A model generated the notes under the pieces. That model was not told the origin of the DNA. It saw only the letters and a list, made by a program, of their open reading frames with translations, and ran no database searches. Of a stretch of 64,000 bases of DNA, positions 1 to 8,782 are shown in pieces. Source of the DNA: Pseudomonas izuensis (GTDB lineage: Bacteria; Pseudomonadota; Gammaproteobacteria; Pseudomonadales; Pseudomonadaceae); NCBI RefSeq assembly GCF_009861505.1, contig NZ_WTFT01000002.1, positions 186,001-250,000 of the forward strand, read 5' to 3'. Positions within the stretch are counted from its first letter, which is position 1; each line of letters starts with the position of its first letter. The translations under genes and the position numbers were made by a program.

Positions 1-217
1 TTTCCTTGGTCGCCATGGGCGGAACCAGGCCGCCTTTGTTGCTGACCAACTGTGGAGCGTGTTTGCTCGATTTCTTGCTTTTGCTCGAAGGAGCAGAGGC
101 ATGGGATTTTGGGGTGTAACCATTAACGTTCGGAAGACGTTGCTCACGATTGGTGGCGTGGGCGGCCAGTGGCAATAATAGGCAAATGGTTAGCCATGTC
201 TTGAAAAATGGACGCAT
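1..217 (-). CDS. exported protein, N-terminal part only
   Basis: The frame opens with ATG at 217 and runs off the left edge, so only 72 residues are visible. It starts MRPFFKTWLTICLLLPLAAHA, a textbook signal peptide with cleavage likely after AHA. A Ser/Lys-rich low-complexity stretch follows (residues about 38-52), ending in GGLVPPMATKE. From memory, pseudomonads often have an NlpC/P60 (C40) cell-wall peptidase with such a linker next to pyrC', but the catalytic domain lies outside the window, so this is inference. It is divergent from the TM2 gene. Confidence 0.6.
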   Translation of the reverse strand, partial: MRPFFKTWLTICLLLPLAAHATNREQRLPNVNGYTPKSHASAPSSKSKKSSKHAPQLVSNKGGLVPPMATKE

Positions 218-466
218 TAGGCAAGGCTCGTATGGGTTAGCGCGCAACTTTATAACAGCTTTTTTTGGCATTCCGAGGCCGTTGGTCGATTCCATCGGGG
301 TCTAACGGAACCAATCAAGCGGTAAATTGACGCAATTGTCCGACAGAAGTCAGGTGCTACAAGGGTTTGACGGAGGGGAACTTAACATTTGCCATACGTC
401 GGCTGCTCGTAAAAAAGTCACAAAGATTTAAAGAATATTTATCTATCGTGTGAATCGAGGTCATCC

Positions 467-898
467 ATGAACACCTATCAACCCCCCGTCCCGCATCAGG
501 ACACCCACAGTAAAGTGATCGGATATTTGCTTTGGGTTTTCGGTTTTACCGGTGCTCATCGCTTCTATTACGGCAAACCGGTAACCGGGACGATCTGGTT
601 CTTCACCTTCGGTTTGCTGGGGATTGGCTGGTTGATCGACGTTTTCCTGATCCCGGCAATGGACCGCGAAGCGGACCTGCGGTTCACTGCCGGGCCGATC
701 GAATACAACGTGGCGTGGATTCTGCTGACGTTTCTCGGGGTGTTCGGCGTACACCGGATGTATCAGGGGAAATGGATCAGCGGTTTGCTGTACCTGCTGA
801 CGGGTGGATTGTTCTTCGTGGGGGTGCTGTATGACTTCTGGACGTTGAACGACCAGGTTTCGCTGCGTAATGCCCAGAATCGAGGCGCCTTCCAGTAA
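467..898 (+). CDS. TM2 domain-containing membrane protein
   Basis: A 143-residue inner-membrane protein. It holds two copies of the TM2-type unit: a glycine-rich helix with the G-x-H-R-F/M-Y motif (GAHRFYYGK near residues 29-37 and GVHRMYQGK near 94-102), each followed by a second hydrophobic helix ending in an acidic turn (WLIDVF, YDFWTL). Four membrane segments are therefore likely. The molecular role of the bacterial TM2 family is not established. The gene stands alone, divergent from the exported protein and convergent with pyrC', with a REP doublet after its stop. Confidence 0.85.
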   Translation: MNTYQPPVPHQDTHSKVIGYLLWVFGFTGAHRFYYGKPVTGTIWFFTFGLLGIGWLIDVFLIPAMDREADLRFTAGPIEYNVAWILLTFLGVFGVHRMYQGKWISGLLYLLTGGLFFVGVLYDFWTLNDQVSLRNAQNRGAFQ

Positions 899-901
899 GC
901 C

Positions 902-972
902 TTCGCTGGCAAGCCAGCTCCTACAGAGGCTGTGAACGTCTCACATTTTGTAGGAGCCGGCTTGCTGGCGAA
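902..972. repeat. REP doublet (inverted pair)
   Basis: Two REP palindromes face each other: TTCGCTGGCAAGCCAGCTCC at the left and its near-complement ending GCTTGCTGGCGAA at the right. They lie between the convergent TM2 and pyrC' genes. Confidence 0.9.
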
Positions 973-987
973 CCGCTCGACGCGGTT

Positions 988-2259
988 TTATGCCTGGTGA
1001 CTGATCCGTCCATCCACCAGGGTATAACGCACCACGCCCGGCAGGCTGTGGCCAATGAACGGGCAGTTCTCACCCTTGGACAGCCAGGTCTCACCGGCCA
1101 CGGTCGAGGCCGCAGGATCGAACAGCACGATATCTGCCGCACCGCCGACCGCCAGTTTCCCCGCCGGCAGGCGCAGCGCCTCGGCAGGGCCATTGCCGAG
1201 ACGTGCCAGCAACGTCGGCAAATCCAGCAAGCCGTCTTCCACCAATGTCATCGCCAGCGGCAGCAGTAATTCAACGCTGCTGATGCCCGGCTCCGTGGCA
1301 CCGAACGGCGCCAGTTTGGCGTCCCGCTCATGGGGCTGGTGATGGCTGGAAATGGCCGAGATCACGCCGGATTTCACCGCTGCACGCAGGCCATCGCGGT
1401 CGGCGCGGGTGCGCAGCGGCGGCTGGACGTGATACAGGCTGCTGAAGTCGATCAGCGCTTCGTCGGTCAGGATCAGCTGGTAGAGCGCCACATCCGCCGT
1501 AACTTTCAAGCCACGAGCCTGGGCCTGAGCAATCAGGGCCACGCCCCGTGCGCTGGTGAGCTGGCTGAAGTGCGCGCGCACGCCGGTTTGCTCAACCAGC
1601 AACAGGTCCCGAGCCAGGGCCACGGTTTCTGCGGTCTCCGGAATACCCGGCAAGCCGAGGAAGCTTGCGGTCGGGCCTTCATGGGCCAGTCCGCCTTCGG
1701 CGAGGTCGTGATCCTGGGAGTTGAAAATCACCGTCAGGTCGAAAGTTGCCGCGTAGTCCAGCGCCCGGCACAGGGTGCGGGTGTTGCGGAAGCTCTCCAG
1801 GCCGTTGCCGAAGGCCACGCACCCGGCATCGCGCAGGGCGACCAGTTCGGCCAGCTGTTCGCCGTCCAGGCCTTTGCTCAGCGCGCCGATCGGGAACACT
1901 TTGGTGTTGCCGGCTTCGCGGGCGCGGTCGAGGATCAGTTCGGCCACCGCCGAAGTGTCCAGCACCGGTTTGGTTTTTGGCGGGCAGCACAGGCTGGTGA
2001 TGCCACCGGCCGCGGCGGCACGGGTTTCGCTGGCGATCGAGCCTTTGCGGCTGTAGCCCGGTTCGCGCAGGGCGACGTTGAGATCGACCAGGCCAGGGGC
2101 GGCCACCAGGCCTTTGGCGTCGATAGTGTCAACAGCGACGAAGTCGGCCGGTGCGGCGCCAATGGCGACGATCTTGCAGGCTTCTACATGGATATCGGTG
2201 ACTTGATCCAGGCCGCTGGCCGGATCGATGACGCGGGCGCCGAGAATGCTGAGCTTCAC
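988..2259 (-). CDS. pyrC': dihydroorotase-like subunit PyrC' (probable pseudoenzyme)
   Basis: A 423-residue amidohydrolase-fold protein translated from a GTG that overlaps the pyrB stop (GTGA). In active type I dihydroorotases the N-terminal metal site reads DxHxHLREPG; here it is [10 protein letters not shown], so both metal-binding histidines are gone. The canonical MPNT-type substrate loop reads CCPPKTKPV, and the late TDHAPH-type motif reads SSHHQPHE. This matches the known pseudomonad PyrC' (PyrX), which is catalytically inactive but needed to assemble dodecameric aspartate transcarbamoylase with PyrB. A separate active pyrC must exist elsewhere. Motif loss is seen directly; the structural role is family knowledge. 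Confidence 0.92.
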   Translation of the reverse strand: MKLSILGARVIDPASGLDQVTDIHVEACKIVAIGAAPADFVAVDTIDAKGLVAAPGLVDLNVALREPGYSRKGSIASETRAAAAGGITSLCCPPKTKPVLDTSAVAELILDRAREAGNTKVFPIGALSKGLDGEQLAELVALRDAGCVAFGNGLESFRNTRTLCRALDYAATFDLTVIFNSQDHDLAEGGLAHEGPTASFLGLPGIPETAETVALARDLLLVEQTGVRAHFSQLTSARGVALIAQAQARGLKVTADVALYQLILTDEALIDFSSLYHVQPPLRTRADRDGLRAAVKSGVISAISSHHQPHERDAKLAPFGATEPGISSVELLLPLAMTLVEDGLLDLPTLLARLGNGPAEALRLPAGKLAVGGAADIVLFDPAASTVAGETWLSKGENCPFIGHSLPGVVRYTLVDGRISHQA

Positions 2260-3260
2260 TGAACGTTCTCCTGCTCGAATTGGCGCTGCGCAGTTTGTCC
2301 GCTCATGGCCATGGATAGCACCGCCATACGAATCGCGATGCCGTAGGTCACCTGGTTAAGGATCACCGAGTGCGGGCCGTCGGCCACCGCCGATTCGATC
2401 TCCACGCCACGGTTGATCGGGCCCGGGTGCATGACGATGGCATCGGGCTTGGCGCCGGCCAGGCGCGCGGTGGTCAGGCCGAACAGGCGGTAGAACTCGC
2501 CTTCGCTGGGCAGCAGGCCGCCGGTCATGCGCTCACGCTGCAGGCGCAGCATGATCACCACGTCGACGTCTTTCAGGCCTTCGGTCATGTCGGTGTAGAC
2601 CTTCACCCCGTATTGCTCGATGCCGATCGGCAGCAGGGTCTTCGGCGCGATCACGCGGATGTCCGGGCAGCCCAGGGTTTTCAGCGCCAGCATGTTCGAG
2701 CGCGCGACCCGCGAGTGCAGGATGTCACCGACGATGGCCACCGACAGGTTTTCGAAGCCGCCCTTGTGCCGGCGGATGGTGAGCATGTCGAGCATGCCCT
2801 GGGTCGGGTGGGCGTGACGGCCGTCGCCGCCGTTGATGATCGCCACTTGCGGGCATACGTGCTCGGCGATGAAGTGCGCGGCACCGGAATCACCGTGGCG
2901 CACGACGAACATGTCGGCGGCCATGGCTTCCAGGTTGCGCAGGGTATCGAGCAAGGTTTCCCCCTTGCTCGCCGACGATGTCGACACGTTCAGGGTGATC
3001 ACGTCCGCCGACAGGCGCTGGGCCGCCAGTTCGAAGGTGGTACGGGTGCGGGTGGAGTTCTCGAAGAACACGTTGCACACGGTTTTGCCGCGCAACAACG
3101 GGACCTTCTTCACCGCCCGGGCACCAACTTCGAGGAAGGAGTCGGCGGTGTCGAGGATTTCCGTCAGCAACTCGCGGCGCAAACCGTCGAGCGAGAGGAA
3201 GTGGCGTAGCTGGCCCTGGTCATTGAGCTGCAGCGGGCGCTTGGTTTCTGGAGGCGTCAT
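2256..3260 (-). CDS. pyrB: aspartate carbamoyltransferase catalytic subunit
   Basis: A 334-residue enzyme that condenses carbamoyl phosphate and aspartate to carbamoyl aspartate, the first committed step of pyrimidine synthesis. It shows the carbamoyl phosphate site [15 protein letters not shown] (near residue 65), [15 protein letters not shown] in the middle and the aspartate-side [11 protein letters not shown] near the C-terminus. It lies between pyrR (27-base gap upstream) and pyrC' (4-base overlap downstream), an arrangement typical of pseudomonads, where PyrB and PyrC' form one holoenzyme. Confidence 0.97.
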   Translation of the reverse strand: MTPPETKRPLQLNDQGQLRHFLSLDGLRRELLTEILDTADSFLEVGARAVKKVPLLRGKTVCNVFFENSTRTRTTFELAAQRLSADVITLNVSTSSASKGETLLDTLRNLEAMAADMFVVRHGDSGAAHFIAEHVCPQVAIINGGDGRHAHPTQGMLDMLTIRRHKGGFENLSVAIVGDILHSRVARSNMLALKTLGCPDIRVIAPKTLLPIGIEQYGVKVYTDMTEGLKDVDVVIMLRLQRERMTGGLLPSEGEFYRLFGLTTARLAGAKPDAIVMHPGPINRGVEIESAVADGPHSVILNQVTYGIAIRMAVLSMAMSGQTAQRQFEQENVQ

Positions 3261-3287
3261 CGCAAGGGGGACTCTCGATAGGGCGAA

Positions 3288-3791
3288 TTAAAGGGCGAGG
3301 TCTTGCAGTTCGAGCGTAAGCTCCGGGCCGGACAGTTTCACTCGCTCGTGGGCCGCCAGGGAGAGGGTCGCGCCCAACACGTTCGGGCGGATCGGCAGCT
3401 CGCCGGCGTCCAGGTCCAGCAGGCACACGAGGGTCACGCTGGCCGGGCGGCCATAGTCGAAGAGTTCGTTCATGGCGGCGCGGATGGTGCGGCCGCTCAT
3501 GAGCACATCATCGATCAGCACCAGGTGCTGGCCTTCGATTTCGAACGGCAGGGCCGAGGGGCGCACTTGCGGGTGCAGGCCGTTCTGGCTGAAGTCGTCG
3601 CGATAAAAGGAAACGTCGAGCGTGCCGAGGGGCTCCTGGCTCCCCAGCTCTTTGAGCAGGGCCTGGGCTACCCAGACACCGCCGGTGCGGATGCCGATGT
3701 AACGCGGTTCGCTGATGCCACGGTGTTCCAGGTGTGCCTTGAGACGGATCGCCATCTGGCTGATCAGTTCGGCGGGATTGGGCAGGCTCAT
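3288..3791 (-). CDS. pyrR: PyrR-type uracil phosphoribosyltransferase / pyrimidine regulator
   Basis: A 167-residue type I phosphoribosyltransferase. The PRPP-binding loop [18 protein letters not shown] is clear, as is the N-terminal YIGIRTGG motif. The frame stays open to 3884, but ATG at 3791 follows AAGGAGCA at good spacing and gives the usual [10 protein letters not shown] start. In Gram-positives PyrR is an RNA-binding attenuation protein. In pseudomonads its location upstream of pyrB suggests a role in pyr expression, and no attenuator hairpin was recognised in the 27 bases before pyrB. Confidence 0.93.
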   Translation of the reverse strand: MSLPNPAELISQMAIRLKAHLEHRGISEPRYIGIRTGGVWVAQALLKELGSQEPLGTLDVSFYRDDFSQNGLHPQVRPSALPFEIEGQHLVLIDDVLMSGRTIRAAMNELFDYGRPASVTLVCLLDLDAGELPIRPNVLGATLSLAAHERVKLSGPELTLELQDLAL

Positions 3792-3883
3792 GGTTGCTCC
3801 TTCTTGGGCCCGAGCGAGCGTGTGCTTGAGGTGGCTCGGGTTGTAGCTAAAAGAGGCGCCTGGCGACTCTTCGGTTAGGTGCA

Positions 3884-4321
3884 TCAGGATTCGAACAGTG
3901 CGCCGTTTTCGTCGAGCCAGCCTTGCAGCAGCAGGGCGGCGGCGATGGCATCGACCGGGTTGTCACGGTAGCTGCCTTTCTGTCCGCCACGGGCCATACG
4001 CTCGCCTTTGGCTTCGAAGGTGGTCAGGCGTTCATCGTGGGTATAGAAGGGCAGGTTGAAACGGCCATTGAGGCGGCGGGCAAATTTCTCCGCACGGGCG
4101 CACATGTCGCTGGGCGTGCCGTCCATGTTCAATGGCAAGCCAACCACCACGGCGTCGGGTTTCCATTCCTTTATCAGCGCATCGACCTTATCCCAGTCGG
4201 GAATGCCGTTCTGCGCTTTCAGGGTGCACAACTCACGAGCCTGACCGGTAATCACCTGGCCGACCGCAACGCCGATCGATTTGGTGCCGTAGTCAAAACC
4301 CAGAATCAGCCGCAGGGCCAT
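3884..4321 (-). CDS. ruvX: RuvX/YqgF-family RNase H-fold protein
   Basis: A 145-residue protein of the YqgF family (putative Holliday junction resolvase; linked to pre-16S rRNA processing in E. coli). Family motifs are visible: [14 protein letters not shown] at the N-terminus (first acidic residue of the RNase H fold), [12 protein letters not shown] in the middle, DERLTT near residue 98 and the C-terminal [13 protein letters not shown] with the last acidic residue. Its ATG shares one base with the algH stop (TGATG), so translation is coupled. Confidence 0.95.
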   Translation of the reverse strand: MALRLILGFDYGTKSIGVAVGQVITGQARELCTLKAQNGIPDWDKVDALIKEWKPDAVVVGLPLNMDGTPSDMCARAEKFARRLNGRFNLPFYTHDERLTTFEAKGERMARGGQKGSYRDNPVDAIAAALLLQGWLDENGALFES

Positions 4322-4893
4322 CAGGCGTGCCCCGCCTGACTGGTGAGCAGGCTGAGGTTAATGCCCAGGTGTTTAGCCGCCGCTTCGAGGCGCAGTTCGC
4401 TGCTGGTGTTGAACAGGATGTCGGCGTCGAACGGGCAGGTCAGCCAGGCGTTCTGCGCCAGCTCAGCTTCCAGTTGCCCGGCTTCCCAGCCGGCGTAACC
4501 GAGGACGATCAGGCTTTTCGCCGGGCCGACGCCATCGGCAATGGCGAACAGCACGTCCTGAGACGTCGACAAGGACAAGTCGTCTTCCAGATCAACGGTC
4601 GCCTGGAAGGACTTGCCCGACGGGTGCAGGACAAAACCGCGATCGGTCTGGACCGGCCCGCCGATGAAGATCGGCACATGCTGGCAAAGGACTGGCGGCT
4701 CGATCTCAGGGCGCAATTGCTCGAGGATATCGGCCAGGTTCAGGTCCTGCGGGCGGTTGACCACCAGCCCCATGGCACCATTGGCCGTGTGCTCGACGAT
4801 GTAGGTCAAGGTGTGCGCAAAGTTCGGGTCGACCATGTGAGGCATGGCGATCAGGAAGTGATGCTTGAGGTAGCTGGGGTTGACGTTTTTCAT
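4321..4893 (-). CDS. algH: YqgE/AlgH family protein
   Basis: A 190-residue protein of the UPF0301 (YqgE/AlgH) family. It has the conserved N-terminal LKHHFLIAMPHM, the GAMGLVVNRP motif and the VLGYAGWEAGQLE motif. The frame can be read from a TTG at 4929, but ATG at 4893 gives the MKNxxPSYLKH start remembered for the family. AlgH was named as an alginate regulator in P. aeruginosa; its biochemical function is unclear. It heads a tight minus-strand run algH-ruvX-pyrR-pyrB-pyrC'. Confidence 0.94.
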   Translation of the reverse strand: MKNVNPSYLKHHFLIAMPHMVDPNFAHTLTYIVEHTANGAMGLVVNRPQDLNLADILEQLRPEIEPPVLCQHVPIFIGGPVQTDRGFVLHPSGKSFQATVDLEDDLSLSTSQDVLFAIADGVGPAKSLIVLGYAGWEAGQLEAELAQNAWLTCPFDADILFNTSSELRLEAAAKHLGINLSLLTSQAGHA

Positions 4894-4964
4894 GAGCGCT
4901 AGTGTGGCGTTGGAGGGGCGAACTGACAAGCTGGGGAATCGATGTTTGCTTGAGATTGAATGGC

Positions 4965-5055
4965 TGTAGGAGCCGGCTTGCTGGCGAAAGCGATTTCATA
5001 TTCAACGAAGATGTTGAGTGAGCCGCCGCCTTCGCTGGCAAGCCAGCTCCTACAG
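4965..5055. repeat. REP doublet
   Basis: Arms TGTAGGAGCCGGCTTGCTGG (left) and TTCGCTGGCAAGCCAGCTCC (right) face each other about 40 bases apart, between tonB3 and algH. Confidence 0.9.
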
Positions 5056-5067
5056 GTCATCTGCCAG

Positions 5068-5967
5068 TCAGTTACTGGAGAGGCGATCCCCGCGCGCAAA
5101 TTTCCAGGTGCGGATGATCTCCAGGCGGTCGATGTCCGACAAATCGCCGGTAAACGGTGCAAAGGGTGCCGCCAGGCGCACGATGCGCTGGGCCGCCTGA
5201 TCCAGCAGCGGTTGCCCGGAGGACTCCAGCACCAGCACCTCATACAGCGAGCCGTCGCGGTTGATCGATACCATCAGGCGCAAATTCCCGTAAATCTGTT
5301 GGCGACGGGCTTCGTCCGGGTAATTGAGGTTGCCGATGCGCTCGACCTTCTTGCGCCATTCGTCCTTATACCAGGCGCCCTTGTCGCGCATGGTCGAGGC
5401 AGCGCTCAGGCGGTGGATGCGTGGGCGTTTGGCGTATTGCTGTTGTTCGTTGGCCAGTTCCGCTTCCAGGCTGGCGATGTCGCTGGACAGCTGTTCGGTG
5501 TCGAACGTCGGCGCAGCGATCGCAGGTTTGGTGACAGGCTTGGGTTCTTCGGTCTTGGTCGCTGCTTTTTTCGGCTTCGGCGCGACGGTGGTCACGGCAG
5601 CCTTGGGCGCCGCTTCCTGAACTTCAGGCTTGGCCGCGGGTGGAGGTGTCACTTTCTGCACCTTGTTGTCCTGGAACGGCGCGACCTCGGTGGTCTTGGG
5701 AATGGCCTTTTTATCCAGGGTGCCGCTGCCTTGCTGATTCTCCTGAGCGAGAAAATCGGCTTTTTCCGGCTTCTTTTCGCTTTTGAAGGTGGCGAGGGTG
5801 ATTTCCAGGGTTCTGCTGATCTGTTTGGGTTCGACCACCGTAAAGCCGACGCCCAGCAGCAGCGCCAGGTGCACCAGCGCCGCCAGAAACAGGGTAAAAC
5901 CGAGGCGATCGGCCGGGCGCACGCCGCTATGGGCGAGTTCGGGGGGCAGATCGGACGGGAGGGTCAT
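5068..5967 (-). CDS. tonB3: energy transducer TonB (TonB3-type)
   Basis: A 299-residue inner-membrane protein with a short cytoplasmic N-terminus, a single anchor at about residues 22-43 (LGFTLFLAALVHLALLLGVG), a Lys/Pro/Ala-rich periplasmic spacer (about 85-155), a coiled segment (SSDIASLEAELANEQQQYA) and a C-terminal TonB domain (about 215-290, with NYPDEARRQQIYGNLRLMV). No exbB/exbD lies nearby. The setting next to gshB and pilG matches tonB3 of P. aeruginosa, which is needed for twitching motility, so a link to type IV pili rather than iron uptake is inferred. Confidence 0.9.
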   Translation of the reverse strand: MTLPSDLPPELAHSGVRPADRLGFTLFLAALVHLALLLGVGFTVVEPKQISRTLEITLATFKSEKKPEKADFLAQENQQGSGTLDKKAIPKTTEVAPFQDNKVQKVTPPPAAKPEVQEAAPKAAVTTVAPKPKKAATKTEEPKPVTKPAIAAPTFDTEQLSSDIASLEAELANEQQQYAKRPRIHRLSAASTMRDKGAWYKDEWRKKVERIGNLNYPDEARRQQIYGNLRLMVSINRDGSLYEVLVLESSGQPLLDQAAQRIVRLAAPFAPFTGDLSDIDRLEIIRTWKFARGDRLSSN

Positions 5968-6031
5968 GACAAGGAAACCAACATCGCGTTTTCACAGGCC
6001 GCGCATGATAACGCAATGTTGGTTTGGCTTA

Positions 6032-6985
6032 TCAACGGGCCTTGAGCTTCTGATCGATGGCATCCATCAACAGGCCGCCGATGTCAGTGCCGAAGGCATT
6101 GTCGATTTCGCGGATGCAGGTCGGGCTGGTAACGTTGATTTCGGTCAGATGCTCGCCAATCACGTCCAGACCCACGAACAGCAGGCCTTTCTCGCGCAGT
6201 GTCGGGCCGACTTGGGCGGCGATCCAGCGATCTTTCTCGGTCAGTGGACGCGCTTCGCCACGGCCACCGGCAGCAAGGTTGCCACGGGTTTCGCCTGCGG
6301 CGGGGATACGTGCCAGGCAGTAATCCACCGGCTCGCCGTCGATCATCAGGATGCGCTTGTCGCCATCGACGATGGCCGGCAGGTAACCCTGGATCATGAT
6401 CTGTTGCTGACCGTGCAGGGTCAGGGTTTCAAGGATCACCGACAGGTTCGGGTGGCCGGCGGTGTGACGGAAAATCGAGGAGCCACCCATGCCGTCCAGC
6501 GGCTTGAGGATCACGTCGCCGTGGTGATCGGCGAACTCGCGCAGCACGTCCGGGCGGCGGCTGACGATGGTCGGCGGCGTGCATTGCGGGAACAGCGTGG
6601 CGAACAGCTTTTCGTTGCAGTCGCGCAGGCTCTGCGGCTTGTTGACCACCAGCACGCCGGCGCTTTCGGCTTGTTCCAGCAGGTAGGTGGAATACACGAA
6701 TTCCATGTCGAACGGCGGATCCTTGCGCATCAGGATCACGTCCAGGTCACTGAGCAGGGCATCCTGCTCGGCTTCCAGTTCGAACCATTTTTCCGGGTTG
6801 GCGAATACCTTGAGCGGACGCATGCGCGCCCGAGCCTGGCCTTCGGCCTGGTAGAGGTCGCGCTGTTCCATATAGAACAGTTCCCAGCCGCGCTTCTGCG
6901 CGGCCAGCAGCATGGCCAGCGAGCTATCCTTTTTATAGGAGATGCTGGCGATAGGGTCCATGACAATCCCGACGCGAACGCTCAT
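6032..6985 (-). CDS. gshB: glutathione synthetase
   Basis: A 317-residue ATP-grasp enzyme joining glycine to gamma-glutamylcysteine. It begins VRVGIVMDPIASISYKKDSS, has the ATP-grasp loop LKPLDGMGGSSIF near residue 165 and the Mg/ATP segment INVTSPTCIREID near the C-terminus. ATG follows GAGGAAAGACCC. It lies upstream of tonB3 in the same direction and divergent from the pilGHIJ-chpAC cluster. Confidence 0.97.
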   Translation of the reverse strand: MSVRVGIVMDPIASISYKKDSSLAMLLAAQKRGWELFYMEQRDLYQAEGQARARMRPLKVFANPEKWFELEAEQDALLSDLDVILMRKDPPFDMEFVYSTYLLEQAESAGVLVVNKPQSLRDCNEKLFATLFPQCTPPTIVSRRPDVLREFADHHGDVILKPLDGMGGSSIFRHTAGHPNLSVILETLTLHGQQQIMIQGYLPAIVDGDKRILMIDGEPVDYCLARIPAAGETRGNLAAGGRGEARPLTEKDRWIAAQVGPTLREKGLLFVGLDVIGEHLTEINVTSPTCIREIDNAFGTDIGGLLMDAIDQKLKAR

Positions 6986-7024
6986 GGGTCTTTCCTCGAA
7001 AGTTGGGGGCGCAATGTCGATCTA

Positions 7025-7109
7025 CTGTAGGAGCGAGCCTGCTCGCGATGGTGGATCAGTTGCATTGGTGTCGACTGACACTCCATCGCGAGCAGGCTCG
7101 CTCCTACAG
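7025..7109. repeat. REP doublet, GAGCCTGCTCGCGA family
   Basis: Left arm CTGTAGGAGCGAGCCTGCTC, then CGCGATGG, then a right arm that is its exact reverse complement, with about 30 bases between them. It lies in the divergent gshB-pilG interval. The arms are identical to those inside chpA at 14101-14202. Confidence 0.95.
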
Positions 7110-7327
7110 AAGAGCAGGCCAAAGGACCGTATAAAAGTGGCGTCAGAGTGGCGCCGAGTGTGTTCCCGGTCAAGGAAAAACCACTGCCATGGCCGGTCGA
7201 TAGATTGGATTTGGAGACTGTGCTAAAAAGGCTGCCATGTTGGGCTGGCCCTTGAACATCAAGGGTTTCGAGCCACCTGTTACCGCAAATGGACAATTTG
7301 ATTCGCAAAGGCGACGGCAGAGCATTT

Positions 7328-7732
7328 ATGGAACAGCATTCCAGCGCCTTGAAGGTGATGGTGATCGACGATTCGAAGACGATTCGCCGCACCGCCGAAA
7401 CACTGCTCAAGAACGTGGGTTGTGAGGTCATCACGGCCATCGACGGTTTCGATGCCTTGGCCAAGATTGCCGACAATCACCCCGGCATCATCTTCGTCGA
7501 CATCATGATGCCGCGTCTGGATGGCTATCAGACCTGCGCTTTAATCAAGAACAACAGTGCGTTCAAGTCCACGCCAGTGATTATGCTGTCGTCCAGGGAC
7601 GGGTTGTTCGACAAGGCCAAGGGGCGCATCGTCGGCTCCGACCAGTTTTTGACCAAGCCTTTCAGCAAGGAAGAACTGCTGAACGCGATCCAGGCCCATG
7701 TTCCGGGCTTCGCCGCCGTTCTGCCGCAGTAA
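7328..7732 (+). CDS. pilG: type IV pilus response regulator PilG
   Basis: A single-domain CheY-like receiver of 134 residues. It has the acidic pair D14-D15 (VIDDSKT), phospho-acceptor D58 (FVDIMMPRLDGY), a conserved Ser (MLSSRD) and the lysine of TKPFSKEEL. Its phosphorylation by ChpA promotes pilus extension in P. aeruginosa. The frame reads back to 7289, but ATG 7328 gives the MEQxSxxLKVMVIDD start remembered for PilG; no strong Shine-Dalgarno decides this. It is the first gene of the chemosensory operon. Confidence 0.95.
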   Translation: MEQHSSALKVMVIDDSKTIRRTAETLLKNVGCEVITAIDGFDALAKIADNHPGIIFVDIMMPRLDGYQTCALIKNNSAFKSTPVIMLSSRDGLFDKAKGRIVGSDQFLTKPFSKEELLNAIQAHVPGFAAVLPQ

Positions 7733-7789
7733 GACACCTGAAGTGACGCTCGGCCAGCGGGCCGTGTGCCGACAAGAATGGGGAAGACC

Positions 7790-8155
7790 ATGGCACGTAT
7801 TCTGATCGTCGATGATTCGCCGACTGAAATGTACAAACTGACCGGCATGCTGGAAAAGCACGGTCATGAAGTCTTGAAAGCCGAAAACGGCGCCGACGGC
7901 GTGGCCCTGGCCCGCCTGGAAAAACCCGATGCGGTGCTGATGGACATCGTCATGCCCGGCCTCAACGGGTTCCAGGCAACCCGTCAATTGACCAAAGACC
8001 CGGAAACCGGGCACATCCCGGTGATCATCATCACCACCAAGGATCAGGAGACCGATAAGGTCTGGGGCACGCGCCAGGGTGCCAAGGACTACCTGACGAA
8101 ACCGGTCGACGAAGAAACGCTGCTCAAGACCCTGAACAACGTGCTCAACGGTTGA
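7790..8155 (+). CDS. pilH: type IV pilus response regulator PilH
   Basis: A second stand-alone receiver, 121 residues, with D8-D9 (ILIVDDSPT), phospho-acceptor D52 (VLMDIVMPGLNGF), the TTKD switch Thr and the lysine in LTKPVDEE. In P. aeruginosa it opposes PilG and favours pilus retraction or acts as a phosphate sink. ATG 7790 follows GGGAAGACC; an upstream in-frame ATG is less likely. It is 57 bases after pilG and 10 before pilI. Confidence 0.96.
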   Translation: MARILIVDDSPTEMYKLTGMLEKHGHEVLKAENGADGVALARLEKPDAVLMDIVMPGLNGFQATRQLTKDPETGHIPVIIITTKDQETDKVWGTRQGAKDYLTKPVDEETLLKTLNNVLNG

Positions 8156-8165
8156 ACGTGCGGCC

Positions 8166-8720
8166 ATGACCGAGTCGCTGACGGCCTTTGAGCTGCTGCT
8201 GCAGATCGACCAGCGCTGTCGCCTGTTGGCCGCGGACCTGCCGTCCCAGCCGACCCGGCAGGACAGCTGGAGCGGCATCGGCTTTCGCCTGGGCGAGCAT
8301 TGGTACGTCGCGCCCATGGGCGAGGTCAGTGAAGTGCTGCACGAGCCGCGCTTTACCCAGGTGCCGGGCGTCAAGTCCTGGGTCAAGGGCGTAGCCAACC
8401 TGCGCGGGCGCTTGCTGCCGATCATGGATTTGGGCGCTTTCTTTTCTGCTAAAGAGCCGGGTCATGAGCTGTCGACGCCGCGCAGGCAGCGCCGGGTGTT
8501 GGTGGTGGAACATCAAGAGGTGTTCGCCGGGCTGATGGTCGATGAGGTCTTCGGTCTCCAACACTTTGCCCGGGACAGCTTGAATCCTGTGTCGGCAGAT
8601 GAAGTGCAGGGGGCGATGTCGCCGTTTGTAGAAGGCTGTTTTCACGGCGAGCAGAACTGGCGGGTATTCAGTCCGTTTGCGTTTGTGCGGTCGCAAGGAT
8701 TCATGAACATCGCGGTGTAG
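8166..8720 (+). CDS. pilI: CheW-like adaptor PilI
   Basis: A 184-residue CheW-domain adaptor linking the receptor PilJ to the kinase ChpA. The domain spans about residues 35-175, with VANLRGRLLPIMDLGAF (the CheW NLRG-x-L/I-P-x-x-D/N-L signature, near residue 78) and GLMVDEVFGLQ near 121. It lies between pilH and pilJ. Confidence 0.93.
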   Translation: MTESLTAFELLLQIDQRCRLLAADLPSQPTRQDSWSGIGFRLGEHWYVAPMGEVSEVLHEPRFTQVPGVKSWVKGVANLRGRLLPIMDLGAFFSAKEPGHELSTPRRQRRVLVVEHQEVFAGLMVDEVFGLQHFARDSLNPVSADEVQGAMSPFVEGCFHGEQNWRVFSPFAFVRSQGFMNIAV

Positions 8721-8782
8721 CTCTGGCTCTTTGTGGGTTTTTCGGCAGGGTTTGAAAGGGTGTGGTTAACAGGCGAAGACCG

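Noticed and set aside
1330..2262. 310-codon plus-strand open frame
   Set aside because: It is the antisense shadow of pyrC'; the product is compositionally biased and has no recognisable domain.
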